From positions 62,001-126,000 of the forward strand of contig WNNJ02000064.1 in the NCBI GenBank assembly GCA_012934845.2: 64,000 bases of DNA. The letters run 5' to 3'. Shown here piece by piece: positions 19,460-31,035 of the stretch; the stretch's first letter is position 1, and the number at the start of each line of letters is the position of its first letter. Origin of the DNA: Pomphorhynchus laevis (lineage: Eukaryota > Acanthocephala > Palaeacanthocephala > Echinorhynchida > Pomphorhynchidae). Under the pieces are notes generated by a model. The model was not told the DNA's origin and ran no database searches. It saw only the letters and a program-made list of their open reading frames with translations. A program made the translations under genes and the position numbers.

Positions 19460-20300
19460 CTTTGTGTACTATTTGGAATGTATTTAGATTATTTACTACT
19501 ATCCAAAAGTTCAGAACTTAAGTCCTACCTAAGTAGTAAGTTACGTTTATAGGTAATACGTATACTTACAGATAAGATGGTTGCACAGTTAAGCTTTTAT
19601 TACAACCATTATTTTTATAACTGATAAACTCTACACAGTGAGCAGTAATTCTAAATTGGGCAAACATTCGAAAGGCGCCAAAATCCAAAACCCCAATATG
19701 ACCTTATACACTTAACAACCAATAATATTGCCAATGCAAATAGCAATTTATGATATTTAGTAATACATAAATATATTTAAAGTAAGGTTCATTTAATTAT
19801 GCTCTCAAAAATAAACAAGGTATGTACCTATCAGATATAAGCAAAACTGAGTATCTACACGTTATACAAACTCTATTAATTTTACTAATTTTCATAATTA
19901 CTCAGTTTTTGTCAGCGAAACAAATTTAAAAATCCATTCGAACTATAGCATTACAAATTATTTAAATTACAAATAAAACTATTTTTAAATAATTTTATTT
20001 GTAAATTATTAATAGAACAATTTGGCCCAATAACAATCAAGTTTCATATTATGTAAAAACTTTTTGATGGTTAACCATTATTCAATAGCTTACTGACATT
20101 TGGGAAATATTTCTAAAAATTTATTATTATATTAAGAATTATAATTTCCGAATGCGATAGGTCAATTTAGGCTGACGTAGGTGTACCAAAGCAAAACTAC
20201 CTTGTAAACATTCTTAATATTAAATTAATGAGCTTTTAGTCGAAGCAAGTAAAGTAACAGAGTTAATTGAACTGCAAACCCTAGATACACTCAAGATTAA
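19460..20300. other. AT-rich non-coding stretch
   Basis: No coding or RNA feature is seen between the isolated ORF1 and the LINE fragment at 20310. Confidence 0.45.
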
Positions 20301-20309
20301 GAACGGTTG

Positions 20310-20585
20310 AATCCCTGTCGGTATATCGACATATTTCCTGGACGAAAATATGTTGTAAGCCATCGTCAAGTCGATATCAACACACGACAGCACTTGATTG
20401 TCTGGATTCGCAATTTACGCATACCCTTTACGATTTACGCATACACTCTACAATCAATAGCCCACGCAAACGTTCGAAACCCCATATCAAAGGCTTTTCG
20501 AGAGCTCTACTATCGTGTTTATTAGTAGGATATGCTGCAGGAGATGCACGTGCCGGAATCAGCTGGATGTAGCTGTTGAATAGAC
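20310..20585 (-). mobile_element. CR1-like LINE fragment, family C (RT thumb region)
   Basis: This matches 57710-57930 at the nucleotide level (both contain GGACGAAAATATGTTGTAAG and a CTTTTCGAGA block). On the minus strand both read as an RT thumb segment: LGIQTIEYNRVDIDMMMAYN in the 57-kb copy, IANPDNQVLSCVDIDLTMAY-like here. The short plus-strand open frame at 20307-20525 is a shadow of it. Confidence 0.7.
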
Positions 20586-20599
20586 TTACGTTTTTTAAT

Positions 20600-23500
20600 A
20601 TGCATATTATAATAAAAAGCTATACTTATTTAATGACTTATATTTGGACATAATTAATACTTATTAATTAAAATATTAATAATTAACTGATGTTTAAATG
20701 TAATTATAATACATCAATAAAGGAAGCATTCAGTTGAGAAGATAATGACGAAATATATAACAAAACGGTTAATTGATGTACGTTTAAGTGAATTTAAGAC
20801 ACTTATTTTCATCGATAAACAATAATCAATAATCAGAAATTTTATTTTAATAAATGATCATGTTTTTTAATTTTAAAAAATAACCTACTTTTATGATACA
20901 AAGTTTAAAGTTCTTAAACTTATTCTATAAAAGGACGATTACAATTCTACCTTAAATTTAAAACCATGTATCCTTATATTGATGGTTATTGTGCTATCCT
21001 TTTACTTATTAATTTTAAAAATTAAAACTAAATGCGAAGACTTAACGATGAAATAAAATAATTTAATAAAAACATTGACACAGACAATATTAGGTATAGT
21101 TAATAAAATAAACCTACAAACCTAATTTTATAGAATAAAATATAAATGATATGACAAGACTTATATTTTTGAAACCTGAAAATGCGCATTTTTCATCCCT
21201 TATCTTTGCGTTATAAAGACATCGCGTGTTCAATTAGCATATTGCAACTTAAGGGTCAATGCTGTTTCTAATTAATGCAATTGCTATTTTTAGATAAAAT
21301 AAAGAAATATCACGTGATCTATATAGATCAAATTATAAATAAGTAATAAAACAAAGGATCATCTACAGCTTTCACATATAGCAAGCTATTTTTTAAATGC
21401 ATCTTATGTTTCAAGTAATTTATTTGAATTCAATACATTTATCTATCATATTTAATAATTAAAACGATGAATTATAAATTATTTAAAATGCATATGCTAT
21501 TGTGCATTTATTTAAATACCTTCTTACGAATTTGAACTAACCACTGCATAACAGCAACTTAACAGCAACAATAATATTTTAAGCAATTATATGCAATTAA
21601 ACAATTATGGCTGTTTAATTGAGTCCATAGAGAAGAAAACTGTTTTATTTGCTAAAGACAATTGAGCTTATAATCAAACAATAATTTGATAAAACTAAAA
21701 AGCTGTCAAGTATCTAAAATAGAGAATTTTAAATTTTCAAATTTCTCTTTTAAATTCTTTAAAGTTTAATTTGTGCAAAATAAAGTGGTAATTGATAAGA
21801 TATTTACACTTTTGATGATGTTTCACCCCCATCATGTAAATGATCAATTTTAAATTCTAGTAATTTAAAAAAGATTAAATTTCAAAGTGAGAGATTTAAA
21901 AATCTGACGTTAATTACTTTCGAGTAATAACATTATAAGAATGTTGTTCGAAGGATTTTATTAACGCATTTTATATTTCAAGTAATTAAATTAAATTAAA
22001 TACATTTATCTAACATCATAGTTAAAGATTTAAACTATGAATTATAAAAGATTATAATTATCAGATCAAAATGATTAAAAGATTAATAATTTACGCTAAA
22101 TTATATTTACTAAGCTCTACATTAAATATTTAAATAAATTTAAATTATATTAAATTATTTTAAAAAGTAATAAATTAAAAATATATAATAAATATTATAT
22201 GTTTATGTGGATTTATATATATTTTTAATTATTTTTATGATTTATTTCTGCGCTGATATACATTTTGCCTGAAAATAAATGAAAACTATCCAGATACACA
22301 AGTATATTTACAGTAATACAATGATTTTTTCTAATTAAAAAAACTAGAGATTCTTATAATCGTCATTTTCTGTTTTTTTTAATTCAATTTTACATTACAT
22401 TGTTTGTTAGCATTTTTACAGCATTTCTAAATTGATTTAATTTACATTAATATCTGACAGATTTGCTGTTAGGTTAACCGAACTATTCTGCCTCACAACA
22501 CCTACGGGTATAAATATCAAATGAACATGAATTAGCATTAAACAGCCTTAAAATACATAGTCTTATTTAATTTAAGCATTTATTATCAAAAGGATGATAT
22601 ATCAGGTTACAATGTTACGATATAAATTTTCAGTACTATGCAATGCCACATTCAAGTTAACGCATATATGATTTTGACCTTTAAAATTGCATAATTCATT
22701 TATAATTAAAAAAGGATAAACATATAATCTATAAAACATGGATGCATTCATCTGAATTAATTTTCTAAATGTGAAAATTAATAAAAGAAACAATATCTTA
22801 ATGGTTTATAGCATCATTGACTTAAAGATAATGCCAGAATTAAAATTTCCTACATTGGAATCAAGTTATGTACTCGGAACATAATATTTAAAAAATATAT
22901 TTTGTCAACGAACACAGTTTTTTCTTAAATCACATCAGTACAGAACAACAGAATTTTAAAAACAACTGTATTCATCATCTGAAGATAATGAGTAATACTG
23001 TTGAATTCAAAAATTCGCTAATAAATTATTCTCTTATTTTGCGGTGTTCTTCATAACTAATGCTGTTGAATACAAAAATTCGCTAATAAATTATTCTCTT
23101 ACCTCGTGATGTACCTAATAAAATAAATCACATTTATTCAACGTTAATGATGAATTTTATTTGTTCAAAAGTTCGATAAGTATTACTGATCTTCGGGAAA
23201 ACATTCCCCAATTAGCTAGAATTGATGATTAACATGTCATCTAATTAGCTCGATTTGGTATATCTTCAGCAAGTTTAATCAGTAATTTCATTTATCGGCT
23301 GTTAGCAAAATATAAGTGTTGATATAAAATTGATACTATTACACAATTTATGGCAGTTTACGACCCCTTTACTTACAATACTGCCATCCTGATTTCTTTA
23401 TAATTCCAATATCATCATTCTTCCCGTCCGACATATTTGCGAAAAATTAATAATTTTTAAATAAATTATTTTCCTATCATTTTTCCTCATGTAAACGGAT

Positions 23501-23970
23501 AAAATTATTTCCTCATGTAAACCTGAAGAAATCTTAATGTAAACCTTAACATTTTATCATAGAATGAAAATCAATATCGTGTGTAGCAAATAATTATTCT
23601 TCTTAATGTATCTTACAAGTTGATTGAAATCAAAAATGATTTAACGATAAAATAATAATTAAATATAATTGTTGAAGGTATATTAATTAATAACCGATCA
23701 AAATAGTCACAAAAATATTTTGTAGTTTGTGTGAAATCATAAATAAAACACCAATAAATTTAATTGACAAAATAATAAATCCAAAAAGAACACGATATTT
23801 TATTAATTCAAATTATTATCCAACTGTTAATTGATTATCTTCAAATAATCGATAAACAATAAATCATTATTATAAGGTTCGATTAACAATCGAACCTAAT
23901 AATAGGTTCTACTAGAACATATTTTAAAGCTTTATCAATAAATTGCTATTTATAAATTGTTATTTATAAC
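20600..23970. other. Long AT-rich region without genes
   Basis: Nothing coding is seen in 3.3 kb. It contains A/T homopolymer runs, ATTTAAAT-type strings and one small tandem duplication (22992-23105). It may be intronic or intergenic host DNA. Confidence 0.5.
22992..23105. repeat. 65-bp tandem duplication
   Basis: A block around AAAAATTCGCTAATAAATTA occurs twice with a 65-bp period and a few differences. It is AT-rich with no coding content. Confidence 0.65.
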
Positions 23971-23984
23971 TTCAGGCTACTCCT

Positions 23985-24665
23985 GATGACCACTAATCCT
24001 TATTTAGATACATCGTCTATTATTTATTAGTCAATTCAAAAAATTGACTTTTATTTTAAATTTTAATTTTAATTTTTAATTTTAATTTTTCAATTTTATA
24101 GTTATTTAGATCCTGGTCAAAATCATTTAAATAATTTAATAGATACATATTTTAAACTAGGTTACCATAAAAATACCATATAATATAAAATATAATTGTA
24201 ATATACAAAATATACATTGATGATATATGTGTATTCAATTCTAATAATTTTTATTCAATTAGTGAGCACATTTATCCAGAAAGCCTTATTCTTAACAAAA
24301 CCAATATTAATGATAAAGAAGGTGTATACCTAGATACGAACATTAAATTAACATTAACTAAAACTACTATTAATTTATATCGTAAAGATGACATATTTAA
24401 ATTTACAAGAAACATATTTTTGCATGAGCATTCATGCATACCATATAATATAAAATATAATACATTAAATAATGAAATTTTAAAAATTGCAACAATATGT
24501 AATGATATTGGCTTTCTTCAAAATCATTAAAATAATTTAATAGATATATGTTTTAAACTAGGTTACTATTAAAATACCATAAAACAGAAAAAAATAAAAT
24601 ATATATCAACACCATAATATTAAAAATAGATTTAAAATCATTATCGGAAAATTTTTATGGATGGA
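23985..24665 (+). mobile_element. Naiad-like element, second copy (3' part)
   Basis: The stretch 23985-24100 is a piece of terminal repeat (CTCCTGATGACCACTAATCC). The stretch 24213-24665 is the last third of the RT in plus orientation: YIDDICVFNSNNFYSI, then INDKEGVYLDTNIKL, then FLHEHSCIPYNIKYN. It is almost identical in protein to the copy at 5885-7282, so the two are close relatives. The stretch 24110-24185 is a small duplicate of the segment at 24510-24590. This copy has lost everything upstream of motif C. Confidence 0.8.
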
Positions 24666-24719
24666 TAATAATAAATATAATTTGTATTAGAATAAGATAC
24701 TATAAAATCAAATTTAATC

Positions 24720-24830
24720 AGAGGAAATACGCCCTTAACACGAATTTGGCCGCGCCACTATGTTGGGTAGAGGAGTTAGGGGCCGACTCCTCTACCCAAC
24801 GTAACTCGGTAGCCCTAGTTTATTTTTCGC
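24720..24830 (+). repeat. Naiad 3' structured segment with snap-back palindrome
   Basis: It begins like the other Naiad 3' segments (AATCAGAGGAAATACG, then a TTTGGCCGCG box). Then TTGGGTAGAGGAGT, TAGGGGCC and the reverse complement ACTCCTCTACCCAA form a 14-15 bp palindrome that replaces the normal second half of the pseudoknot. Confidence 0.65.
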
Positions 24831-24929
24831 AAACCACGGGAGATGAGACTGCGCGTTGCAGCATAGGGATAAACACATCTAGATAGGTCGTTTAATTGTA
24901 AATTTGTTGGCATGCTTTATTCTGGCGGA

Positions 24930-25020
24930 TTGTTTTACAGCCGGATGTTCTTCCTGTCGCTAATCATTTTTCTTTTTCAGCCGGGCTTGGGACCGTCCTT
25001 GGCAGAGTAAATATTGAAAT
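24930..25020 (+). repeat. Dispersed-repeat-like GC-richer block
   Basis: The strings TTACAGCCGGATGTTCTTCC and CAGCCGGGCTTGGGACCG look like a tail sequence found in many animal retroposons. I recognise the style but cannot name the family. It is isolated, with no coding sequence. The stretch 24830-24930 shows nothing else. Confidence 0.3.
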
Positions 25021-25269
25021 AGTGCAAAATCTAAATAGAGCGAGGACGATACACATTATCATAAATAATAATAAATTATTAAAAAATTAATATTATCTGA
25101 GAATTTGCTCTTTGATCATGATTTCAGTATTTCAGCCTTAATAAAATAAATGCGAAAAAATCCTCACGGGCAAAAATAAATCGCTACTGTAAACATGTAA
25201 TGGTTGCATTTATTGAACCCTATTCCTTATTCGAATACATCGTATATTATTTATCAGTCAATTTAAACT

Positions 25270-25545
25270 TTAGGCAAAAATTCTTTATGGATAATAAACA
25301 ATATGCTTTGTATTATAATACGATAAACTCGATGATCAAATTTAATCAGAGGAAATACGTCCTTAGCACGTATTTGGCCCCGCTGCTATGTTGGGTCGAA
25401 GAATAGGGGTCGAAACCTGATAACATAGCAGTTCCTACTGATGACCTCTAATCCTTATTATGATACAACGTCTGTTATTTATAAGTCAATTCATAAAAAT
25501 TGACTTTTATTTTAAATTTCAATTTTTTATTTTAATTTGATATAA
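25270..25545 (+). mobile_element. Naiad 3' end and terminal repeat (third copy)
   Basis: It starts inside the last RT codons (FFMDNKQY) and runs through the structured segment into the terminal repeat. All four helices of the conserved fold are present: AGAGG/CCTCT (25348-25352 with 25445-25449), AAATACG/CGTATTT (25353-25359 with 25369-25375), GGCCCC/GGGGTC (25376-25381 with 25406-25411) and CTGCTATG/CATAGCAG (25383-25390 with 25424-25431). CTGATGA is intact at 25438-25444. Confidence 0.75.
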
Positions 25546-25599
25546 ATTATATAAAATATAAATATAAATTATTGTATCATATTGCATTATTCTAACACA

Positions 25600-25870
25600 A
25601 TATGTTTATATTAGAATAAGACAGTAGATAATCAAATTTCATCAGATGAAATATGTCATTAACATGTATTTGGTTCCGTTGCTGTGTCGGGTTTTAGGAA
25701 TAGGGGCCGAAACCTGATAGCATAGCAGTTACTTCTGGTGATCTATAATTCTTATTCTGATACAACGTCTGTTATTTATTAGTCAATTCATAAAAATGAC
25801 GTTTATTTTAAATTTCAATTTTTTATTTTAATTTGATATTTTATATAATTTGATATTTGAAATTAATTTG
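25600..25870 (+). mobile_element. Naiad 3' end and terminal repeat (fourth copy)
   Basis: This is the same segment again, more diverged. P3 is GGTTCC/GGGGCC and P4 is TTGCTGTG/CATAGCAG, so most changes are G.T-tolerated. The CTGATGA box has become CTGGTGA. From 25870 to 26240 the sequence is A/T-rich with no feature. Confidence 0.7.
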
Positions 25871-26444
25871 ATATAAATTACAAAATCTTATAGCAATTAT
25901 TTATTATTTATAATTATTTATTATATTTAATTATGTATTATTTAAATATTTTATTTTTTTATTTATCAAGGTTTAATTTATAAATAATTTAATAGACTCA
26001 GTTACCTGGTCTGATTTGCAATTTATTTAAATAAAAAATACAATTGATTTTTTAAAATAAAATGATAAGTGCATTAAATACATTGTAATCTAATTTAATT
26101 TATTTTTATAATGCCAATTTTGTAATATCAATTTTGTCATCAATTTTAATTAAGAATTATCCATATACTAAATAGACATACGAAAGTATTGAACAGATTT
26201 ACAAATAGGTTTATGTAAATCATATTTTCAGGCTATATACATATTAAAAAGTGTTTTATTTTTGAGGTAAACTAGCCAAGTACATAAGTTATTGTGGCAT
26301 ATCAACATTTATAACTTCGGTTTCATGCGCATTAGTTTAATAAATGTCAAATATACTGTGTAAAAACTATAATTGTAAATATAGAACCCCTAGGTTCATC
26401 AGCTGTGCTACTTTGAGTGATTTAAAAGGGATTTAAAAGCTTAC

Positions 26445-26574
26445 CAAAATCATAGGAATTTGAGGAGATCATGTTCTTAGTAGAGTGGACAATTGCGGAT
26501 TGACCATCATCACAGTCAATACAATATCCATAAATCAGTTGTTTTTCTATACAAACGTGATAATCGGCATTACA
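26445..26574 (-). CDS. Possible host exon encoding a Cys-rich segment
   Basis: On the minus strand an acceptor (GGTTTGTTAG) precedes 26574 and a consensus donor (G|GTAAGC) follows 26445. The 130-nt frame is fully open: CNADYHVCIEKQLIYGYC, then IDCDDGQSAIVHS, then TKNMISSNSYDF. It has four cysteines (C1, C8, C18, C21) and an acidic CDDG. Joined to an acceptor near 26360 it would end within a few residues, and an AATAAA lies at about 26255-26260 (minus). It resembles a small secreted protein; the family is unknown. No upstream exon was found with confidence. Confidence 0.35.
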
Positions 26575-26720
26575 CTAACAAACCGGTGGCGGTATGAATA
26601 AACGTTATAAGGTAACTTGAAGAAACTATATATATTATATATATACATTATGGTTTCTTATGGCTTATTTGCCTGAATGATACATAGCGCAGGCATTGGA
26701 GAAGTGCGCTAATTTAGCAG

Positions 26721-26750
26721 TGACGTCAATGAGGTAAATTTATATAAATA
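26721..26750 (+). promoter_or_regulatory. Palindromic CRE-like site followed by a TATA-like string
   Basis: A perfect TGACGTCA (26721-26728) lies 13 bp before TATATAAATA (26741-26750). The first ATG downstream (26825) opens only MKVIVFFI before a stop. In a genome this AT-rich the TATA string is weak evidence. The 8-bp CRE is less expected by chance, but no gene is attached to it. Confidence 0.2.
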
Positions 26751-27099
26751 TATATTAATTTTCCGACAATACGACGACCAGCTGACAACTTTGTATTCAC
26801 ACAATAAACCGGAAAATCGAGAATATGAAAGTCATCGTTTTTTTCATATGATGAATGTTGATTAAATGAAATAAACTGTCATCGGCCGTTATTAGTCAAT
26901 GATACGAATTGTTTAATGAGCTTGTCATAAGTGTATTGATACCGAAATATTTGATCAAAATTGTATAATAAATAATGGCTCTTAAATTGTCAAATAGACG
27001 AAATTAAATGCTACGAGAGCGTACAGATAGAAAATATTAAGTGAATCGTTCGAATATATCATAATTATTTATTATATATAGACTTTCGAATGAGCCGAA

Positions 27100-27540
27100 G
27101 CTCCTAGGGAGGCATTACATCGAAGTAAAAAATAGAAATATAAAAACAAGAAGAAAAAATCCAAAAGTCAAAGTTTAATGCTTTTTTGAATTGCGCGGTC
27201 ATACATCTGTTGACTATCCAAGGAGATAGTTCATTCCATCGTTTACAGACGCGATTAACTAAAGTCGTACTTCGAGACTTTGGGCGATATTTCATTCACA
27301 GTTCGTGTTTACGTAACATTGAGCAGATACGAAGGCGGAACAGCTGATTTAAGGTTAAGCACACGTAGTGACACCTACACCAGTGTTAGATCTGCAATGA
27401 GCAGATCACATTTAATATATTGAATATTCAACGCATCGAGCCTACTAGCATAAGGGTTGGGGCAAATTGCAGGGATCAATTACGTAGCTCTCTTCTAAAT
27501 GCTTTCGAAATCACTTCACTCTGATTTCAGTTGAGGATGT
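27100..27540 (-). mobile_element. CR1-like LINE fragment (RT C-terminus), family C-like
   Basis: The frame 27295-27104 reads RPKSRSTTLVNRVCKRWNEL, then SPWIVNRCMTAQFKKALN, the end of a CR1-like RT. Upstream, 27540-27320 reads PNPYASRLDALNIQYIKCDL in decayed form. Several stops are present and the element is truncated on both sides. Confidence 0.65.
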
Positions 27541-27689
27541 GTCGTCTTGGAAGCATATGAGATTTTAAGAGACTTACATATGATTTAAAAAACGCATATG
27601 GGATTTTAAGAGACTTACATATGGTTTTTAAAAAAACGTATATGGGATTTTAATATACTTACATATGCAATGTGTAATGCTATATATAA

Positions 27690-28330
27690 TGGTGGTGCAC
27701 GGATGGGCTGAGTAAACAACATTCCAGGATTTCTTACAAAATGCGGCATTTATAGAAAATAGTGTTGCTTGATAGACTTGGCTTTGATTCACGACTTTCA
27801 GATGATTTGAATGAAGTACCCACTAATCGTTTCGATTGCCTGTGTGACATTGTGACGACAGGCTACAATATATAATGGTGGTGCACGGATGTGCTGAGTA
27901 AACAACGGTCCAGGATGTCTTACGAAATGCGGCATTTATACAAAATGGTGTTGCTTGTTAGACTGGACTTCGATTCACGACTTCCAGTCACCATGTCACT
28001 TCTAGACGACCACTTTAACATCGAAGTGATGGAGAATACGGCAACATTCATCCTTAGAATGCAGAACTCACTGATTGTTTGGGTTGCCTTGTGACATTGG
28101 AACAAAGGCGTTTCCGACACTTTGCTAAATTGACTGAGGCTTACGCTCTTTACCAGATTGAATTTTTTACACTGCCTGAATAGCCATTTGGCTTTGTATG
28201 TATTGGAAGAATAATAATTGCTGTACGGACGATCCTTAAACACTAGGCAGAGGTTGTTGCTGAATTGTCGCTGCACTCGTTGGATTCTTAATAGATACGG
28301 CATGTATAATGATGGTGCACGAATGTGCTG
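27690..28330. repeat. Tandem-like repeat built on a LINE 3' end (about 430-bp unit)
   Basis: The block GGTGGTGCACGGATG...GTAAACAACG recurs at about 27692, 27880 and 28312 in this stretch and again at 41068. Between them the minus strand reads IQRVQRQFSNNLCLVFK, then SVSLSQFSKVSETP, the thumb of a LINE RT, followed by a TGTCAC/GGCAACC tail. The 157-codon minus frame 28393-27920 spans two units and is not a gene. Related units are at 32040-32230 and 40860-41265. Confidence 0.65.
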
Positions 28331-28599
28331 AGTAAACAACGGTCCGGAATTTATTACATAAATAAATAAAGATTTTCTTAAATAAATAAACAAGCCGTCA
28401 ATAAGTCAGAGTAAATAAATAAATGAAAAGTACACCCGGAGAATCTTCAGACATAGTAATTAATGTTAGCTTCTTCCTCTTCCCAGACATTACCAACTAT
28501 CATAACCTCAAATCCATGAGGATCTGAGTCCCCAACCAATCCAGCACGTCGCTTTCCGATTGAATCACCCGGAGTCTTTCACCCCCCCCCGAAGAATCC

Positions 28600-29015
28600 A
28601 ATCGGCGCAGACGATGTTGGGTAAACGAGAGACGAGGAGCTTCAGAAAACTTAGTCTTTGCTCTGGGGGACGTCCTCTAGAGAAGAAGACTAATCCGAGA
28701 TAGCCCAGGTGCCCCAGAGGCGCACCTGGGTAATTTGAATGCCACCCACAATTTGGCGGCATTCAAAACAAGATTGGATATGGGTAACTGGTCTTTAAAT
28801 CTTAAAAAGAATCGGCTGATGGCAGAGACTAGGTCCTTACACATGCGTCCAGAGAACAGGGATGTGGTGTCATCAGCGTACGCCACTAGACGTTGATCGC
28901 GTTTAAATATTTTGAATAGATTTATGGAGGCAGCAAGATACAAGATAGGAGAGAGGGAAACCTTGAGGCACACCCGTAATAAGGTAGAACTGACGTGCAT
29001 CAGCGTCGTCTTCAT
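28600..29015 (-). pseudogene. RT motif C and C-terminal part of LINE D
   Basis: The frame 29015-28677 reads SPILYLAASINLFK, then LVAYADDTTSLF (motif C, YADD), then ISNLVLNAAKLWVAFKLP (motif D region). It continues the frame 30732-28903 after a frame change near 28910-29015. The thumb is short and runs into a stop near 28565. Confidence 0.75.
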
Positions 29016-30732
29016 AATAAAATCGCTTGGTGTACAGCAGTATCTTTACCCTGTTAACAATTCTCGCAGGCAACCCGAGGGACCTGAGAGAAGAGATAAC
29101 AAAAGGTATGGAGATACGGTCAAATGCAGCCGAGAAGTAAAGGAAAAAAGCCAAAGCGAGTTGATGGCTATTCTCCCGACAGAACTGATGCATTTCACCA
29201 ACTGCTGAATGGACCGAGCGACCATTGACGAACCCATGGAAACCAGGTGGGATTAATTTTCGCCTACACAAATAATCACGGATTCTACGCGCAAGCCCTT
29301 TTTTGTAGATCGAGACGAGGGAATTTTGAATCGAGATGGACCGCAGGTCTTTCGGACAAGAGACCGGATGCTTTTTAGGTAAAAATATACGCCTACTAAT
29401 GTTGATGCCGGCCACATCGGATGAGGTGGCTAAAAGCATTGTGACGGCCACCTCCCTTCGTTGATCGGCTGTCGAAAGCTGACAGACCCGAGAAGAAAGA
29501 GGAGCGACGATTTTGGAGGTGCCCGGAAGAGGCGCCCAGGCATTGAGAATATCTGGTACAGATAAGTCTCTACTCCTGAAATCTCCCCAAGGTGGGATTA
29601 GTTGCGGTGATTGTGTGGCTCCATAATTGTGTAGGGTTAGTGACTCTTCTAGAACTTTGTCAAGGCCTATACTACCGATCCAACCCGCAGCCCTATCCCT
29701 CCAACAAACAAACTTCTCCTTCTTGAATATCTTCCAAAAAGAAGACAGAGAAGGGTTAAGACGAGCGATACTAGACCTATCCCTACTCAGCTGGAACCAG
29801 AATCTGGTACGCCAGTATTCAATCGAGAGCGTCTGTTTGGTGGAAGAAGAGAAACCAGGGAGGTGCAATAGTTTAGCTAGGACCATGAGCTTTGTCGGAT
29901 TGGGACTGAAAATACGACCTTTATAGGTTGTCGAAAGAAACGCGGAGGCTTGCGAAGAGAGATAGGAATTAAATTCGGTTAAGCTCTCATTACCAATTTG
30001 GGGGAAGCGTTGGATGGCTGCCCTGAAGAAAGCTACTCTGATCGGGTCAAAGTGGAATCTTCTACGAAGCAGTGAATCCTCCTCTATCCGCCAACAAATT
30101 AGATCATGAGAGGTGGACAGATGTTGCCGTGATTGCTCCGTGCAGAAGGGTTCAAGCAACCACTTCTCGTGAAGCAATAGTAAGTCCAGGAGTGAGTTCG
30201 TTGATGTGCAATGAAAGGTGGGGGACGGTGGTTTATGAATAAGATAACCGTTTCTGGCTCTGCGCAGTGCAGCATTTATCCAACGACCAGTTCTATCGTT
30301 GAAGTCACCTAGTACCATGTCATAGCCGCCATCAATAATCCCATCCAGGAGGTCACGGTTCTTGTGAATCTCTCCTGGACGAATGTAGACGTTGGCTAGA
30401 CTGAGGCGTTTACCTTTCTTAAAGAGTGGAACTATTAAGCAAGACAGGGCTGGACAAGAATAGTTTGAAATGAGGGAAGACCTTAAAGAGCATTTCACTA
30501 AGGTCAAGAATCCTTGAGATGAAGAGGAGTGAGGAGGAGTTATGTACGGAGTATAGTGTGAATAAATGTGCTTAGGGATAAATCGAGTAATGTCCTGGGG
30601 GAGACGGATAGACCGCGTTTCCTGAAGGACTATAACATCTGTGTCTATACCAGATAGAAGCCTAAGGGCAGAAGCACTCCCCGAATTCCACTGAAGAATG
30701 TTCAGTGAAAAAGGCTCGGGCTTACTCACCAT
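28903..30732 (-). CDS. Endonuclease-reverse transcriptase of LINE D
   Basis: This is a 609-codon open frame. The endonuclease is visible as NILQWN (residues 11-16), QETR (37-40, catalytic Glu), GDFNDRTG (142-149, catalytic Asp/Asn), STNSLLDLLL (177-186) and TSHDLI (207-212, where SDH is expected). A linker follows to about residue 440. RT begins at LPKKHPVSCPKDLRSISI (about 451-468), with GFHGFVNGRS (497-506), motif A FSAAFDRI (533-540) and motif B GVPQGFPLS (587-595). The protein would nick target DNA and copy the element RNA. The normal SDH is changed to SHD, so the endonuclease may already be inactive. Confidence 0.85.
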   Translation of the reverse strand: MVSKPEPFSLNILQWNSGSASALRLLSGIDTDVIVLQETRSIRLPQDITRFIPKHIYSHYTPYITPPHSSSSQGFLTLVKCSLRSSLISNYSCPALSCLIVPLFKKGKRLSLANVYIRPGEIHKNRDLLDGIIDGGYDMVLGDFNDRTGRWINAALRRARNGYLIHKPPSPTFHCTSTNSLLDLLLLHEKWLLEPFCTEQSRQHLSTSHDLICWRIEEDSLLRRRFHFDPIRVAFFRAAIQRFPQIGNESLTEFNSYLSSQASAFLSTTYKGRIFSPNPTKLMVLAKLLHLPGFSSSTKQTLSIEYWRTRFWFQLSRDRSSIARLNPSLSSFWKIFKKEKFVCWRDRAAGWIGSIGLDKVLEESLTLHNYGATQSPQLIPPWGDFRSRDLSVPDILNAWAPLPGTSKIVAPLSSRVCQLSTADQRREVAVTMLLATSSDVAGINISRRIFLPKKHPVSCPKDLRSISIQNSLVSIYKKGLARRIRDYLCRRKLIPPGFHGFVNGRSVHSAVGEMHQFCRENSHQLALAFFLYFSAAFDRISIPFVISSLRSLGLPARIVNRVKILLYTKRFYYEDDADARQFYLITGVPQGFPLSYLVSCCLHKSIQNI

Positions 30733-31035
30733 TGTGGCAGATTAGCTGAACGATAGCAGCCGACCTAGACTGAGCTAGGTGTGGAACGGTTACCCTTCCC
30801 ACCTCTAGCCCCGTCAGAGATCGGAGACCCCTGAACAATATAATCATCTCCCTTTATTGAGGCACTCATATTTAGAAGCCTTCCGACCTTTATTGGTGGA
30901 ACCGAGCGGGCTGAATCACCCCTTTTCTTAGATTTAGGAAGGACATTCTCAGGTTAAACTGGCGGGCCGAGAGAAATGCACCCAAGAGAGGTGCCAGCAG
31001 CTGTTGTAACTGAGAAAGAATACTTTTTTTGTTAT

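Noticed and set aside
20307-20525. A conserved plus-strand protein shared with 57699-57884
   Set aside because: The similarity is due to a LINE thumb domain on the minus strand of both places.
27891-28393. A 157-codon minus-strand and a 67-codon plus-strand open frame as genes
   Set aside because: They cross repeat-unit boundaries and match LINE thumb plus tail sequence, and the same DNA recurs at 41 kb.
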